Shown here one piece after another: positions 1 to 11,087 of a DNA stretch of 64,000 nucleotides. The position numbers and the translations under genes are program-made. The notes beneath the pieces were generated by a model that saw only the letters and a program-made list of their open reading frames with translations, had not been told where the DNA came from and did not search any database. Position 1 is the stretch's first letter; every line of letters begins with the position of its first letter. The stretch lies in NCBI GenBank assembly GCA_033557465.1, contig CM066031.1, positions 1,673,260,800-1,673,324,799 on the forward strand, written 5' to 3'. The stretch comes from Ichthyophis bannanicus. Lineage: Eukaryota; Chordata; Amphibia; Gymnophiona; Ichthyophiidae.

Positions 1-716
1 CCCCTGTCTATCAAGGATTTACTAAGTGGGTAGGATCAAGAAAAACAAACTCTTAAACCATATTAATCTCTCTAGTTTGAAAAAAAAAGAAATTCCAAAG
101 AATAAACAAGTAAAGCACCATCTTAATATAAGCCGGAGGAGCAAAGAGAGTACATCAGATTAGGGCACTTAGGCCTTTTCTTCCTTCGCTTCACTGACGA
201 CTCTGCTTATATCACTTGTTATATCGTGACTTGACTGTTGTATCAATCATCATTGCAGGACTTCCAAATTATGGATCAAAACGGTTAAACAATCCAGAAC
301 ACCGATCTGAGAATACTTGCCCATGCTACCCAGTTCGACCACAGCACACCCCTATTTATCGAGCATCACTGGCTACCAATATCTTTTTGTATACAATTCA
401 AAATTCCCATCTTAGTTCACAAAAGACACTACACATAGGGATACCTCATTACCTTGCCACCCACATTATTCCCTGTGCCCCTCCCATTGTGTCCTTCACA
501 ATATACATGCAAATAGTCTTCATCTTCCTGCTGCATAATTGACAAGGCTTGAATCCACCCATCATGCCACCTTCTACTTTCTTGGACCCTACCTTTGGAA
601 CTCTCTTGCATCTTAAATCCACTGGGAATCCTCCTTTCAGAAATTCAAGACATTACTCAAAATGTACCCGTTTCAAAGAGCCTATGATCTTCCACCCTGA
701 ATACAACTTAGAAAGC
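1..716. other. No gene recognised; intronic or intergenic sequence
   Basis: AT-rich unique-looking sequence. The short open frames here match no protein family I recognise, and I see no transposon signature. If ANKRD46 continues to the left, this is part of its last intron. I looked on the minus strand for its C-terminal coding exon and did not find it. Confidence 0.4.
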
Positions 717-935
717 ATAGTTGCTTACCTGTAATGGGGGTTCTCCTTAGACAGCAGGGGTATGCAGCCACACTCTGAAGGTGAAGTCCCGAATGAGCCT
801 TCGCTGCCCGGTTCTCTTAGCTCAGAGAAGCTTTACTGTGCCTCTGAGCATGCATGCCTGCTTCCCGCCAGCTCGCCTCTAGATGTCAGTTCATACCATA
901 GCAAAGAAAGGTTACTGGAAGTTCCTAATGCTGAG
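717..935. repeat. Fragment resembling a DIRS-type terminus
   Basis: Begins with TTGCTTACCTGTAAT and runs into a GC-richer stretch with 'gcagggg' and 'gagcct' elements. Layout and motif resemble the ends of the DIRS elements at 37750 and 18150, which carry TTACCTGTAACAGG. No internal DIRS genes are attached. The right border is set by where CR1-like homology begins, near 936. Identification is by motif resemblance only. Confidence 0.35.
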
Positions 936-1300
936 GAGGAGTTTGCTGTCTTGGTACATGTTAGTATCAATGACATAGGAAAGTGTGGTAGGGAGGTGCT
1001 GGAGGCCAAATTTAGGCGTTTAGGTAGGAAGTTGAAATCCAGAACTTCCAGGGTAGCATGCTCCGAAATGCTTCCCGTTCCACGTGCAGGACCCAAAAGG
1101 CAAGCAGAGCTCCAGAGTCTCAATGCGTGGATGAGCCCATGGTGCAAGGAAGAGGTTTTGGATTTGTTAAGAACTGGGGAACATTCTGGGGAAAGGAGAG
1201 GCTTTTCCAAAGGGATGGGACCAGGCTGCTGGCATTAACCTTTAAAAAAGCTTTTAAACTAGATAATAGGGGAAAGCCGACCGTTGCCCAAGAAAGCAAG
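936..1300 (+). pseudogene. CR1 ORF1 remnant, SGNH-type esterase segment
   Basis: The translation contains LVHVSINDIGKCGREVLEAKF, corresponding to block III (xxND) of SGNH/GDSL hydrolases, followed by a basic segment RRLGRKLKSRTSR. CR1-family LINEs are known to encode such an esterase in ORF1. The N-terminal GDS block is missing here because homology to the sister copy (34490-35205) starts just upstream of block III. Here ND is preceded by SI, while the sister copy has ST. After about 1200 the frame is damaged. Non-functional. Confidence 0.6.
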
Positions 1301-2067
1301 GTTCAGAACAATGTATCCTTGAAGGATACCAGCAAAAGATTGAAGTTAAGGCATATCGACAGAAATTCCAAGAAAGATAAAAGTAACCCAAATGCCCTTG
1401 AGTACAGAGCTTAAAGATCCCAAATTACCCCTGTCTACTGATAGCCAGATTAATATGAATAAAATACAGCCTCTAAAATGCTTGTATGCAAATGGTAGAA
1501 GACTAAAAAATAAGTGGGAGAGAGAAATATATAGCATTAAATAAGAGGTTAGATATGATTGGTATCTCAGAGACATGGTGGAAGGAGGACCACCAGTGGG
1601 ACACTGATACCTGGGTACAAACTATATCGTAATGATAGGGCAGATCAAATTGGTAGAGGGGTTGCACTCTGTTAGAGAGGACATTGAGTCACAAAAGATT
1701 AAAGTCTTGCAGGAAACAAAATTCACTGTAGAATCTCTATGGACTGAAATTCCATATAAAAAGGGGAAGAGGTCAGCGATCGCAGTGGGGGTGTACTATT
1801 GACCGCCTGGCCAGAAAGAACAAATGGATGATGAAATGCTCAAAGAAATCAGGGAAGCTAACAAAAGTTACAGCACAGAAATAATAATAAGTGGGTGATT
1901 TCCATTACCCCGGTATCAACTGGATCAGTGTCACGGCAGGACATGCTAGGGAGAAACGTTTCTAGATGAAATAAATGACTGCTTCTTGGACTGACCAGAG
2001 GGAAAGCCATTTTGGACCTAGTCCTTAGTGGAACACAAGATCTGGTGCAAGAGATAAGGGTGTTGGG

Positions 2068-2322
2068 GCCCCTAGTCGCGCCTCCCATCCCCCTTAATTT
2101 TTCCCATGTTCTTCCGCCCTCCTCCCCTCATTTCCCTTTTGCCCTTCTTGCGCTCTTGCTGTCCTCTCTCTGTCTTTACTGTCTCTCTCTCTGTCCTGTT
2201 ATTTTTGGCGTTCCTTTCTCTCTTCTTTTCCAGCGGCTGTCATTTTTATGATTGTACACCGCCCTGATGCTCCGGCCTGGGCGGTCTATCAAGTGTTTTA
2301 ATAAAAAAAAAAAAAAAAAAAA
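2068..2322 (+). mobile_element. 5'-truncated LINE tail inserted into the CR1 endonuclease region
   Basis: In the sister CR1 copy the sequence after 'gtgttggggcc' continues directly to 'gtgatcatag'. Here about 250 bp intervene, ending in an 'accgccctgatg...gcggtctatcaagtg' block and a run of A before the CR1 sequence resumes at 'atgatcatag'. The pyrimidine-rich body and the accgc...gcggt hairpin-like end match the LINE/SINE 3'-tail family found repeatedly in this window. A clear target-site duplication is not visible. Confidence 0.65.
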
Positions 2323-3361
2323 TGATCATAGAATGATCACGTTTGATTTAATAAATGGAAGGGGGACGGCAAGGAAATCCACAGTACTAACCTTTTAACT
2401 TTCAAAAGGGAGACTATAATAAAATGAGGAAAAATAGTTAAGAAAAAACTAAAAAGGAGCAGTTGCAAATGTTAAAGATTTACATTAAGCATGGGCGTTG
2501 TTTAAAAATACTATCTTGGAAGCTCACATCAGCTGTATTCCAAGCTTTAAGAAAAGTGGAAGGAAGTCCAAAAAATTGCCAGCATGCTTTAAAGATGATG
2601 TCAGAGAGGCTGTTGCCAAAAAAGCATCTTTCAGGAAATGGAAAAAGGAGCCAAATGTCAAAAACTGGAAACATAAGCACTGACAAGTTAGGTGCAAGGC
2701 ATAGATAAGTCAGGCAAAGAGAGAATTTGAGAAGAAGCTTGCTGTGGAAGCAAAAATGCGTAATAAAGACTAAGTACATTCATAGTAAAAAACCTGTGAG
2801 AGTCAGTTGGACCATTAGATGATAGAGGGATAAATGGGACAAGGCCATAGCAGAGAGACTGAATGAATTCTTTGCTTTGGTCTTTACTGAGGAAGATGTA
2901 GGAATGTTGCCCATGACTGAAATTGGTATTTAAAGGTGATGCAGCAGAAGAACTGAAAGAAATATTGATACACAGGGAAGATGTATTACAACTATTTGAT
3001 AAATTGAAAAGTAGCATATCACCTGGACTGGATGGTATACATCTAAGGGTTTTGAAAGAATGAAATATGAGATTGCAGACCTACTATTAGTAATTTGTGA
3101 ACTATCATTAAAATCATCTGTAATACCTGAAGACTGGAGGATGGCCAATTTAATGCCACTTTTTTAAAAGGGTTCCAGGGGTGATCCAGGAAACTACAGA
3201 CCAGTGAACCTGATGTCAGTACTGGGAAAAATGGGAGAAACCATTATAAAGAACAAAATTATTGAACATGTAGGTAATCATGGCTTAATGGGAGACAGAC
3301 AACATTGCTTTAACCAAGGAAGGTCTTGTCTTACTAATCTGTTATGTTTTTTTGAAGGTGT

Positions 3362-3770
3362 GAATAAATAGGTAGACAAAAGGTGAGTCAGTTGATATAG
3401 TGTATCTGGATTTTCAGAAAGCCTTTGACAAGGCCCCTTCATGAGAGATTCTTGGCGAAATTAAAAAGTCATGGGATAGGAGGCAGTGTACTATTGTGGA
3501 TCAGGAACTGGTTAAAAGATAGAACGCAGAGGTTAGGGCTAAATGGTCAATTTTCCCAATACAGAAAGTTGAATAGTGGAGTACCCCAGGGATCTGTGCT
3601 TTTTAACATATTCATAAATGGAAATAGGAATAACGAGTGAGGTAATCAAATTTGCAGATGACACAAAATTTTTCAAAGTTGTTAAAACCCATGAGGATTG
3701 TGAAAAATTGCAAGAGGACCTTGATAAATTGGATGACTGGGCATCCAAATGGCAGATGAAATTTAACAAC
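3362..3770 (+). pseudogene. CR1 reverse transcriptase fragment
   Basis: Conceptual translation across frames gives VYLDFQKAFDK, then WIRNWLKDRTQRLGLNGQ, GVPQGSVL and FADDTK. These are the conserved RT blocks of CR1/L2 LINEs, including the catalytic [F]ADD. At least two frameshifts separate the blocks, and the tract GPILFN present in sister copies is shortened to LFN. Template-directed DNA synthesis was its ancestral role; it cannot be made from this copy. Confidence 0.7.
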
Positions 3771-4031
3771 TGCACATTAGACACATAACACTACAGCTGC
3801 ATATGAGAGACACACAATCAACAGGACTGAATCCCCTACACAGTTGTCCCCCCTCAACAAAATGACAACCAAACTTGTACTTATACATTGTACATAGAGT
3901 TGTAAGCTGTTAATTGTAAATAGTTATACTACTGTTCCCTGTAAGAACGTTCCGTTTTCTGTAAAACGCTTTAATAAAATGAAAAGCGGTATATAAAAAA
4001 ATGTTAAATAAATAAATAAATAAATATATAA
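3766..4031 (+). mobile_element. 5'-truncated LINE tail inserted in CR1
   Basis: Interrupts the CR1 sequence between 'gatgaaatttaacaac' and 'ggaagaacaacccaaac', which are close to each other in the sister copy at about 28.8 kb. It ends with 'gaaaagcggtatataaaa' and TAAATAAATAAATAAATA, the common 3' end of the L2-like elements in this window. Confidence 0.65.
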
Positions 4032-5291
4032 GGAAGAACAACCCAAACTATTGTTACACGATGCAAGGTTCCACATTAGGAACCACCAACCAGCAAAGAG
4101 TTAGGCTTCATCGTGGATAACATGCTGAAACCCTCTGCTCAGTGTGCAGTGGTGGCCAAGAAAGCAAATAGAATGCTAGGAATCATAAGGAAAGGAATGG
4201 AGAATAAAACAAAGGATATTATAATGCCTCTGTAACGTTCCATGGTGAGACCGCACCTTGAATATTGTGTGCAATTCCGGTCGCCGTATTTTAAAAAGGA
4301 TGTAGCGTTATTAGAATAGGTACAGAGAAGAGCCACCAAAATGGTAAAGGGGATGGAAGGATACCCCTATGAAGACAGGCTAAAAAGGTTAGGGCTCTTC
4401 AACCTGGAAAAGAGATGGCTGAGCAGAGATATGATAGAGATCTATAAATTAATGAATGGAGTGGAACAGGTAAACGTAGATTGATTGTTTATGCCATCAA
4501 AATATAGAAAGACTAGGGGAAATGCAATGAAACTACAGAGTAACCTTTTTAAGACTAATGAGAGAAAATATTTTTTCACTCAGCATGTAATCACTCTCTG
4601 GAATTAGTTATCGGAGACTGTAGTAAAAGTAGTTAGTGTAACTGGATTTAAAAAAGGGTTTGGATAAGGAAAGATCCATAAACCATTATTAAAGGGAACC
4701 CGGAAAATCCATGGCTTGCCCCAATACAAGCATTGTGGAATCTGTCTTTTGGAAAAACTGCTAGGTACTTGTGATCTAGATTGGCCACTGTTGGAAACAG
4801 GATACTGGGCTTGATGGACCTTGGTCTGACCCAGTATGGCATATCTTATGTTCTTAAGGATGACCGTTTTCCAGGTGAGATGCTTTAGTGATGTGGATGC
4901 CAAGAGTTCAAAGGGTGCCCACATGAGTTCAGAGAAGACCACATTGAGATCCCAGGCTGGCATGGGTGGTCGAACAGACTGTTTTTGATGTTTATGAGCC
5001 CTCTCATGAACCTGGACATGACTGGATGCGTGGAAATGGGCTGACCATCGACTGATGCATAGGAAGCAGCAAACTGCAGACAAATGGTAGCGGATGGAAG
5101 TGGATTGGAGGCTAGAGTTGAAGTGCAGAAGGTAAGAGAGCACATGTCCTAAAGAACAATGAATAGGATTCTGATTGTTGAAGATTGCCCTGCTGGAGAA
5201 ATGGGACCACTTACAGAGGTAAGTGTCGTGTTGCCGGCTTTCGGGATGCGGAAATGACTGTAAGGACATCTTAAGGCGTGTAATCAGTTAG

Positions 5292-5346
5292 TGTGCAGTT
5301 CCCTATAGTCACCATTCGGAGCATGGTGACTATAGGGAACTGCACA
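5292..5346. repeat. Perfect 24-bp inverted repeat (hairpin) with 7-nt loop
   Basis: Arms are 5292-5315 and 5323-5346, exactly complementary over 24 bases, with the loop tcggagc between. It sits inside the decayed DIRS between the RNase H and recombinase regions. The other DIRS copies do not show an obvious hairpin at the corresponding place. It may be a template-switch duplication. Confidence 0.9.
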
Positions 5347-5488
5347 TTCAGAGGCTCTGGAAATTGGGATGAAGTAAGCATCCATGGCTCTGAGTGAGGA
5401 GGCTGGGTTGAGTTCCCAGTGGCACGGGTGGCTCCTACAGGATCACCAGAGAGATGAGGAAACCAGAGTTGATGAGGCCACATCGGTA

Positions 5489-6190
5489 CTATAAGGATGA
5501 CTGAGGCCCTGTCCTGTCTGATTTTAGCAGGACCCGCATGATAAGCAGAAAGGGTGAGAAGTATAAAGAAGCCCCCCGGATCCAGTCTATGGCAAAAGCA
5601 TCGGGGGACCAGCACTGTGGGCAGAGTTGGATGGAGCAGAAAATTGGGCATTTGGCATAGGCAAGGAGATCCATGTCCAGCTCACTCCGCGCACTGAAGA
5701 CAATCTGAAGAATTGTTGGGCTGAGGGACCACTCAGGCAGGTCTAATTGGCGACTTAGTTTGTCGACTAGTTTATTTTGAGATCCAGGTAGGTAGATTGC
5801 CCATAGGATTGCTCCAAGGGAGAGAGCAAAGGCCCAGAGACGTGAAGCTTCACAGCAAAACCGAAATGAACCAGCACCTCTTTGCTTGTTGATGTAAAAT
5901 ATGGAGACTTGATTATCTGTGTGTACGATGATGATCTTCCAACAGACCCAGTGGGAAAAAATGGTGAGGGCGTAATAGACAGCGCAGAGCTCCAAAACAT
6001 TAATGTGCAGGGCTGTTTCCTGAGGAGACCATGTACCCTGTGTGGAAAGCTCTTGCAAGAGCGCTCCCCACCTATGTGTGGAGGCATCAGTTGTTAGGAT
6101 AAGGAGGCGCCTGTAAGGGACATCCTTTGGTAAGGTTTGATAGCACTGTCTACCACTGGAGGCTGTTTTGAAGGGCTGCTCATTATTCAC
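5489..6190 (-). pseudogene. DIRS RNase H region, degenerate
   Basis: A 233-codon open stretch reads LILTTDASTHRWGALLQELSTQGTWS, then LELCAVYYAL and VHTDNQVSIFYINKQRGAGS. These are the three acidic RNase H motifs (TDAS, LEL, HTDN) in DIRS-type order. It then runs into the region preceding the recombinase. In an active element the enzyme would degrade the RNA strand of the RNA/DNA hybrid. Flanking RT and recombinase pieces are in other frames, so the polyprotein cannot be made. Confidence 0.75.
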
Positions 6191-6359
6191 CCACCATGGG
6201 GATCATGGAGGGTAGAGATTGGGAGCATTGACACCAGTTGCATTTGAGATGGCACTGTAAGGGGCGCATGTGTAGCCATGCTAGTGGAACAACATGAACA
6301 CAAGCGGCCATGTGCCCCAGCAGTTGTAGGAGATACAGACCGATGCCACACGACATGCG

Positions 6360-7000
6360 GCTAGGTTGCTACTGAGGAGGTGTAAGGTCTGGATCCCTGC
6401 TTGGGGAGGAAAGCTTTGGCCTGAAGAGTGTCTATGCATGCCCTTTGGAAGTCCAACCATTGCTGAAGGATGGGTTCAGACTTCTGCATGTTCAAGACAA
6501 AACCCAAAGCATGAAGGATAGCAGAGGTGACCTGGACAGTGGCTTCCTGCAATGCCCCAAAGATAAGCCTGTTGAGATAGGTGTAGATGCAGTGGCCCTG
6601 GCGCTGCAGCTATTACCACCGAAGGGGAGGACTTTGTATTGGTAGTGGCTGTCAAGGAATTTGAAACAAAGATATCTCCAATGAATGGGGATGCAAGCAT
6701 AGGCATCCTTCAGATCCACCAGAGAAGCAAGCCAATCCTTAAGAAAAGAATGGTGTTCGAAGACTGCATTTTGAATTTTTCTTGCTTTATGAAGAGTTTG
6801 AGATGATGGAGGTCAAGGATTGGGCAAAGGCCCCCTGATTTCTTGAGAATCAAGAAAAACCTTAACTAGAAGCCCCAATCTCTTTCGTTGAATGGAACCA
6901 GCTTGATAGCATCATTGAGAAGCAGCTGGTGTACTTCCTGTGTCAGCTGGGATACATGATGGCCTGGGAGCTCACTGACATTGGGAGCAAGTCAAGAGGG
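6360..7000 (-). pseudogene. DIRS reverse transcriptase remnant
   Basis: Fragments read MDLKDAYACIPIHWRYLCF and YQYKVLPFGGNS, equivalent to LDLKDAYTHVLIHP and YQYRVLPFGLAS in the copy at 39654-40820. The YLDD catalytic block is not intact in one frame here. Multiple indels. Lies directly upstream of the RNase H remnant, as expected for a DIRS pol gene. Confidence 0.65.
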
Positions 7001-7149
7001 TGGGGATGGAGAAGTTGAGTTTGTACCTCAACTGAATGATAGACAGAACCCAGCGGTCTGTGGTGATGGATTGCCATTCCTCTGAAGTGTTGGTTGTGGC
7101 TGCCTATCAGCAGGTAGCCGAAAGCTGGGGGTGAGTTTAGGGATAGTGG

Positions 7150-8345
7150 TTTGAAGGAGTGATTGGGTCTTCCTCTCCCACTGGCAATTGTGTTAGCTAT
7201 AGGGCTGATTCTGAAGATGTTGCAGAGGCAGCCGTGAGAAAAATTGTTGAAAGTACTGATAATGATAGGGTCGTCAATAGGAAGGAATCTGTGGGCAGCA
7301 AATGGATGAGGTTGACTCTGCCTATTGAGCTGCCAGTTCCCGGATGGTGGAGGAGTGATCTTTCACCACAGCCTCTTGTACCTTGAAGCCAAAGAGACTG
7401 TGCCTTGACAGGGGGTGCCCACAAGGCGCTCGTGAAGGTCCTCCCCAAGTCTGGATATGCGGGGCTAGGCTGTTTGCCTGGCCAAGATGGATGTGGCTGC
7501 GGAATGCGTTACTGAATCATAGATGTCATAGGGGGCACCGATGTGGTAAAGGGATTCATGCAGGTCAGACACCAGCTGAGCTGGGTCAACAGAGATATGA
7601 TCATCCAGCTAAAGGAGAAAATCGTGATGGTAGTGTGGCATCTGTAGTTGGTGGGCTAGGATCTGCATAGCCAAAATATTGCTCTGGTAAGATTTGCTGC
7701 TATTGGCATCTAGGGTTCGCTGCTCCTTGCCCGGAGGTGTTTGAGACAAAGGCTTTGTACTCTTGGATTTCTTCATGGCTGCCTCCGAGACCACTGATTG
7801 ATGGGGCAGTTGCTGATGCTCAAAGCCAAGGGCAGGTAGAACTTTGTACTTCAGGTCAAGTTGACGAGACATGGCGCTGCCCAAAGCCAGTGTTTTCCAG
7901 ATGGAGGCTTGGAGATCTTGGAGAATCTGGGGAACCGGCAGAGTGAGGACATCCTTGGGGGCACTGCAGGCCTTGAGGATGGATTCAAAGTCATGTTTGA
8001 TCATGGGAGTCAGTCGCTGAGGGAAAGCGCACAAGAGATTTTCTGTAGGCATTTACAGTAGTACAGGTCGTCCGCTGGTTCTTCGTGGAGGTCCTGGTTG
8101 GGGGGTGACCATCTATGATGGATTTTCAGGGCTTTCAGCGATGTTGGTAAGCCCATAGGGACCCCACATTCTTGTCTAGTGATGACAAGGGTCACCAGTC
8201 GATGAGGAAAGGAGACCCTGTGATCCCTGGGGAGGAGGTGGTCTTGGGGTCAACTGGCACCTCCGGATGCGGAGTAGGGGAGGGGGAGACAGCCCGTAGT
8301 ATGGCAGAAATGTCCTGCACAAACCTCTACAGGAGAGAGATGAGG
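7150..8345 (-). pseudogene. DIRS gag remnant
   Basis: The open stretch at 7609-8052 translates to segments such as DVLTLPVPQILQDLQASIWKT, LDLKYKVLPALGFEHQQLPHQSVVSEAAMKKSKSTKP and PPGKEQRTLDA. These align with the gag of the DIRS at 37750-43422 (LPIHEILYDLMLGIWET, QLPHHSIVVESAMKKIKSTK, PPGRECRTLDA). The capsid-like function is by analogy. The N-terminal zinc-finger part is missing, cut off at the junction with the L1-like element. Confidence 0.65.
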
Positions 8346-9566
8346 GAGGATTGAGGATTTGATTTAGAAACATTCAACTTGTAACCTGACATCATCGCAA
8401 ATTCCCGATACTCCTGTTGAAATACAGCTAAGGAGCTTTCCAGGCTGGACATAAATAGGAGCATATCATCAGCATACATTGCCACCTTATGTTCAGCTTC
8501 TCCCACCCGTATACCCTGAATCCCTGGGTTCAGACGAATCGCCTGCGCGAAGGGCTCCAGCAAGAGGGCAAACAGCAACAGGGAAAGAGGGCACCCCTGC
8601 CGTGTCCCTCTACGCAACACGAAACTGGAGGAAAATGACCCATTAATATACAACCTTGCCGTGGGCCTGCTATAAAGCACTGAGATAACCCGCAAAAAAC
8701 TATGTCCAAAATTATATGCCCGTAACACGTTCTGCAGAAACAGCCACTCGACCTGATCAAAAGCCTTTTCTGCGTTCAGGGCTAGTAAGGCAGCTGGTTG
8801 TGGTTCGAGTTCTGCACATTGATATATTATACCTAGAACTCTCCTTACATTATCCGCCCCATTCCAGCCCGCTATGAACCCAGTTTGGTCTATATGTATA
8901 AGCTCCGGAGCCCGCTTATTGAGACACAGCGCAAAACATTTAGCTAATAGCTTTGCATCGGTGTTCAACAGCGAGATCGGTCGATACGACCCAGGACTAC
9001 AAGGGTCCTTCCCCTTCTTATGAATCAGGATAATGTGCACTTACAAAAACGACGCTGGCACGCAACCCTCCACTCTGACCCTATTGAATACTCTACTCAA
9101 AATGGGAGAATATTTCCAAACACTTTATAAAACTCCGATGGAAAGCCATCATGGCCGCGGCCTTATGCAGAGGCAGGCCTTGTATAGCTGTCATCACCTC
9201 CACCACTGTCAATCGACTATCCAGCCCCTTCTGCTGTTCTTCCGACAGGCCCTGAGCAATCTTCCCCTGCAGATACTCTTCTACCCTCTCCTCTACCTCC
9301 CCAAACTCAGACTCATATAACTTTGATAGTACTGCACAAAGACCTCCTCTATACCCCCTTGGTCTTGTCTCAACCGCCCCTCCGCATCCTCTCACCTGTA
9401 AAATAATGCTCTGCACCTGTCTCGGTTTCAACTGGTGTGCCAACAAGCAATCTATCTTCCCCGCTCTGGTATAATATACACAGTTGGTCCTCCTAACTTG
9501 TACCTCTATCTCCTCTCTAATAAAACTGTTAAGCTCACCCCTTTTAAGCGCTAGAGCACTCTCCAC
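8346..9566 (-). pseudogene. L1-like ORF2 reverse transcriptase and linker
   Basis: The 237-codon segment at 8327-9040 carries IHKKGKDPCSPGSYRPISLLNTD, IHIDQTGFI, RQGCPLSLLLFALLLEP and MYADDMLL, the canonical L1-clade RT blocks with an intact YADD. Upstream, 9093-9566 contains KIDCLLAHQLKPRQVQSII, typical of the L1 linker before RT. The two are in different frames. About 12 residues at the low-coordinate end already belong to the neighbouring DIRS. Not functional because the rest of ORF2 is lacking. Confidence 0.8.
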
Positions 9567-9733
9567 CCCCTCTGAGGGGGACTACGCAAACACATACTCC
9601 AATTTCCGCCTCTAATCCCTCCTTGTGTTTACCCTTCTCTTTCTTCTGACGGGATCCATGGGCTATGCGCAGTCCCTGTATTACCACCTTTAAGGTGTCC
9701 CACAGAATCAGCGGGGAGATTCCTTCAATGTCA

Positions 9734-10475
9734 TTATATTGCAAATACTCTGATAGCTTCCGCTATTTCTTTTTCTCCCTCCCCACTCGCTATCAAAGAA
9801 ACATTTAACCCCCAGCTCCACCTTGGCCTAGTCAACTTTCCATCAAGTCCCAGCCACAAATGCAACGGCACATGATCCGACCAAGTAACACTACCTATTT
9901 CGCACCGCACCACCTGAGGGCATACTGGAACCTCCCCCAGAAAATGATCTATGTGAGAATAAGATCCATGCCCTGCTGAGAAATACATGTACCCCTTCTT
10001 CCCAGGGTTCCACCATGACCATATGTCCACCACACTGACCTACCTAACAATGATCCAATTGAAACCCCCTCTCCCCTGGAGGTAGCAGTCTGCAACAATC
10101 GAGCCTCATTTCTGCTAATCACCGCATTGAAGTCTCCCCCATATAGAATCGGATAGGTGGTCCAGTTCCTAAGCTTCTGAAAAAGATGCAGCAAAAAGCC
10201 CCTCTGTCCCATATAAGGTGCATACATATTAACCAGGCAAAAACAGAATCCCAGGAGCTGCATCTCCAATGCCATCACCCTACCCTGCACATCTTTCCAC
10301 TTCCTTTTAATTTGATATGGGAGCCCTTTCCTAAGCACCACCGCCACCCCAGCACTATTAGTCTTCCAGGTGAATGGTACACTTCAGCAGCCCAGTTAAT
10401 ATGCAACCTACCCACATCTTGCCTGGTCAGATGAGTTTCTTGAAGCAAATATATATCAGCAGAGTGGGTGGGCAT
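9734..10475 (-). pseudogene. L1-like ORF2 endonuclease remnant
   Basis: Pieces in several frames give ADIYLLQETHL (N-terminal catalytic glutamate), LVNMYAPYMGQRGF, YGGDFNAVIS (the GDFN motif), SYSHIDHFL and VTWSDHVPL (the SDH motif). These are all the landmark motifs of an L1-type apurinic-like endonuclease, which would nick the target DNA. Frameshifts separate them. Confidence 0.75.
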
Positions 10476-11087
10476 ACCTCTAACATTAAGGAAGGTTATT
10501 TTAATACTTACTGACTTTCCTCACAGTCTATCCTATCCCCCCCCAACCCCCCCTGCGTGCAGAGAGCCCACAGCAATCCACATAAACATAACAAACATAC
10601 AACCTAGCTCAATTATAACTCGATCCGACATTGGAGGGTACCTCCTGGAGGCGTTAGTGAGACTGCCCCATCTCTGTGGAGGGTACTCCCGCGGTTTACC
10701 ACCACCTCCCCTGACAACCCTCCAGGGTGCAGTTTATACAATTCCTACTCTGGTGACCCGACAAACATAACCAGGTCCCATCAGTTTATTGCCTGGATTG
10801 AATAACTGTCCACGGAGGTTCACGTGGAGTCCAGCAATCCCCTTTCTTGGCCCCTGCCCCTCCCAGCCCTGCCAGCCCCATTTCAACATAACAAAACCAA
10901 AAGCCAAAAATGCCCGCCCCCCCACCATTGCTTACAGATTTAAGAATGCTAACACAAAACACTTCAGTTCATGTCAAGTCAATTCGAGGCCGCAGCTGAT
11001 GTTTCACCTTCTTCTCCATCACTTTGCGCAAACGCTTCCATCACCCTGCGGTGATTCCTTTCGTAACTACGCATGAGGGCATCATCA

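Larger units (their letters stand above)
936..4857 (+). mobile_element. CR1-like non-LTR retrotransposon, decayed, with two nested insertions
   Basis: Reading left to right there are remnants of ORF1 with an esterase segment (936-1300), the endonuclease (around 1555-2060, including GISETWW-like coding), and reverse transcriptase (around 2430-3770 and 4032-4600). The 3' untranslated end finishes near TTATGTTCTTA at 4857. The same family occurs on the minus strand at 28040-35225, which lets the order be checked. Two unrelated LINE tails interrupt it at 2068-2322 and 3766-4031. Many stops and frameshifts show that it is dead. It abuts a DIRS remnant on the right. Confidence 0.8.
4858..8345 (-). 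mobile_element. DIRS-type retrotransposon, internal part only, decayed (DIRS-1 of this window)
   Basis: On the minus strand, from right to left, come gag (about 8345-7150), reverse transcriptase (about 7000-6360), RNase H (6190-5700), and the N-terminal half of a tyrosine recombinase (5270-4870). Order and sequence match the intact DIRS at 37750-43422. Neither terminal repeat is present: the left side is cut by the CR1 end and the right side by the L1-like element. Numerous stops and frameshifts. A perfect hairpin lies within it at 5292-5346. Confidence 0.75.
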
